Source: Hydractinia symbiolongicarpus (Eukaryota; Cnidaria; Hydrozoa; Anthoathecata; Hydractiniidae). Taken from it: DNA of 64,000 nt. Below, in pieces: positions 62,817 through 64,000 of the stretch (position 1 is the first letter of the stretch; each line of letters starts with the position of its first letter). A program made the translations under genes and the position numbers. The notes beneath the pieces were generated by a model. That model did not search any database. It was not told the DNA's origin and saw only the letters and a program-made list of their open reading frames with translations. Location: NCBI RefSeq assembly GCF_029227915.1, contig NC_079878.1, positions 24,579,501-24,643,500 on the forward strand, written 5' to 3'.

Positions 62817-64000
62817 GCCACAGGATCGGCTTGGCAAATACGTCTTAGTACATCTCCAAAGTCATTAACAGAATTATTACTAAAACCTTTCTTGACACAA
62901 CACATCGCCCAAGCAATGTGTGCCTCGTCGCACATTCCTGAAAAATAGATAATGAAAAAATTAATGGTTTACCTAAAATGTTTGATCAGGGTGTGAATCT
63001 TCGGAGAGTAAGAAGGAAGATAATATATCTTCATTAAAATTGATTTAGTAGTTGATGGTTGGAAGAAGTTCAAGGTTTTATTATGCAATGCCATATTATT
63101 TTCGGGCTTCTTGCCATCTGCATGCTTTTTTGATGGAACCAATGCCATCCTGTCCTAGAGCAAGGCCCCACTGTTCACTTTACATTTTTTGCACTTAAAT
63201 GAAGTTTTGGTTGTTACAGCACTGAGCCATACATTGAGATCGTGTTCCTTTATTTGGTCCGTCTGTGCCAGTCATAAATACAATCTATATAAAAAAACTT
63301 GATGTTAAAAATTCATTTATTTCCGTAAATCGACTCCATTTTGTTTAAATTTATCCAGCTGTTCTTTTGAGATAAAGACGTTCATCGGATTTGATATTTT
63401 CTGTGTGTCAAATCCTCTGCCCAAACACTTTCTGTCTATGTGGTAGTGAACATTCGTTTACTTGCGTTTCCCTTGTGCTGCCTTCTCTTCTCTCAATAAT
63501 CTTAACTCTGTTGTCATGACACACACACACATGTGTGTGTGAAATCTCCACCACACCTGGCACATTTCCTAATGTAGTTATTTTTTTATATAACGAAGCA
63601 CCCTGCATCAACTTCTTTAACGTTTTTCTAAAGGTGTAACAAAAAAGCTTTTTTTCTTTGCATAAAATGTTGTATAAAATTGCAGGATAGTAGGGTGTAT
63701 TTTATGCCCATAAAACCCCATAATAAATTTGCAGACTGTTGGATCCAATGTCCATGAGAGATGGCAGTTTATTTCTTGCACGTTCTTGTATTTCACGGAG
63801 TAATTTAAATTCGTGTTTTGTCCATTCATGGAGATTTAAATCATTTTGGTCTCCTGCAATTCATCCAATCTAGGATCCAGATCATCACGACCAGTATGGC
63901 CAAGAAACTTTAACGTAGAGTGACTCTGTTTTCGCCCTCGTTTCAGTACCTCAAAGACTCATCGAATAGGGCCGACATAAACGGAGACTTCATAATTTCA
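62817..64000. repeat. Array unit 46, long form, cut by window end
   Basis: 1,184 bp present. Extra T in cttttttgatgg, aaggccccac, cacctggcac, and the rare gatggcagtt and gtagagtgac shared only with unit 26. The array continues past the window. Confidence 0.97.

Larger units (their letters stand above)
6940..64000. repeat. Giant tandem array of a 1.19-1.26-kb unit (45 full copies plus one partial)
   Basis: Taking the sequence gccacaggatcggcttgg as unit start, copies begin at 6940, 8200, 9429, 10656, 11885, 13114, 14343, 15570, 16798, 18056, 19284, 20544, 21773, 23003, 24262, 25492, 26722, 27983, 29243, 30503, 31733, 32923, 34153, 35413, 36674, 37903, 39163, 40416, 41646, 42876, 44067, 45296, 46557, 47817, 49077, 50306, 51566, 52826, 54055, 55316, 56577, 57837, 59097, 60326, 61587 and 62817. 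All are head to tail in one orientation. Units differ by a handful of substitutions and a few indels, many shared between non-neighbouring units. The start point is arbitrary: linked variants run across it. The array has an abrupt left edge at 6940 and no right edge in the window. No intact gene lies inside. Confidence 0.98.

Noticed and set aside
6940-64000. CRISPR-like or bacterial repeat array
   Set aside because: Units are over 1.1 kb with no short direct repeats and spacers, and the genomic context is eukaryotic.
6940-64000. Tandem RNA gene cluster (5S rRNA, snRNA, spliced-leader or tRNA genes)
   Set aside because: I looked for 5S start sequence, tRNA boxes, Sm-site context and the Hydra spliced leader as I remember it, and found none in the unit.
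6940-64000. Assembly artefact duplicating a single unit
   Set aside because: Units carry distinct private variants, three length classes and ordered higher-order blocks. The exact copy number still cannot be confirmed from sequence alone.

Overview
The window looks like invertebrate animal DNA, most likely cnidarian. It is AT-rich, with no operons or bacterial-style genes, it carries an animal-type DNA transposon, and almost all of the rest is one very large tandem repeat array. The organism call is inference from transposon content and base composition only.

Layout. 1-3012 is single-copy flank with no gene I can name; the best candidate is a possible terminal exon at 1765-1965 behind a plausible 103-bp intron. 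3013-6001 is a complete but dead DNA transposon of the ISL2EU type (PIF/Harbinger-like DDE family). It has 54-bp terminal inverted repeats (49/54 identical), a plus-strand THAP/HTH/DDE transposase pseudogene (3079-4177) and a convergent minus-strand SWIM-finger plus YqaJ-nuclease pseudogene (4232-5766). Both genes are broken by several frameshifts or stops, but the catalytic residues are still visible. Both inverted repeats contain a near-perfect match to the ZNF143/THAP11 promoter motif. 6002-6939 is a short unique flank with two weak coding fragments.

From 6940 to the window end (57,061 bp) the sequence is a head-to-tail array: 45 complete units of 1,190-1,261 bp plus a partial 46th, continuing beyond the window. 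Units come in a short (about 1,229 bp) and a long (about 1,260 bp) form. They differ by a 31-bp deletion inside a 35-bp segment that looks like an intron (GT...AG) on the minus strand. About 780 bp of each unit, read on the minus strand, is a decayed piece of a hAT-like transposase gene (BED-type finger followed by blocks of the RNase-H-like region). It carries frameshifts and stop codons shared by all units, so the gene was already dead before the array grew.

The array has higher-order structure. A three-unit block of exactly 3,749 bp occurs at 46557-50305, 50306-54054 and 56577-60325. A four-unit block at 25492-30502 recurs at 44067-49076. Two units share an identical 39-bp deletion, and units 26 and 46 share rare variants although they lie about 25 kb apart. 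No intact protein-coding gene, RNA gene or CRISPR array is supported anywhere in the window.
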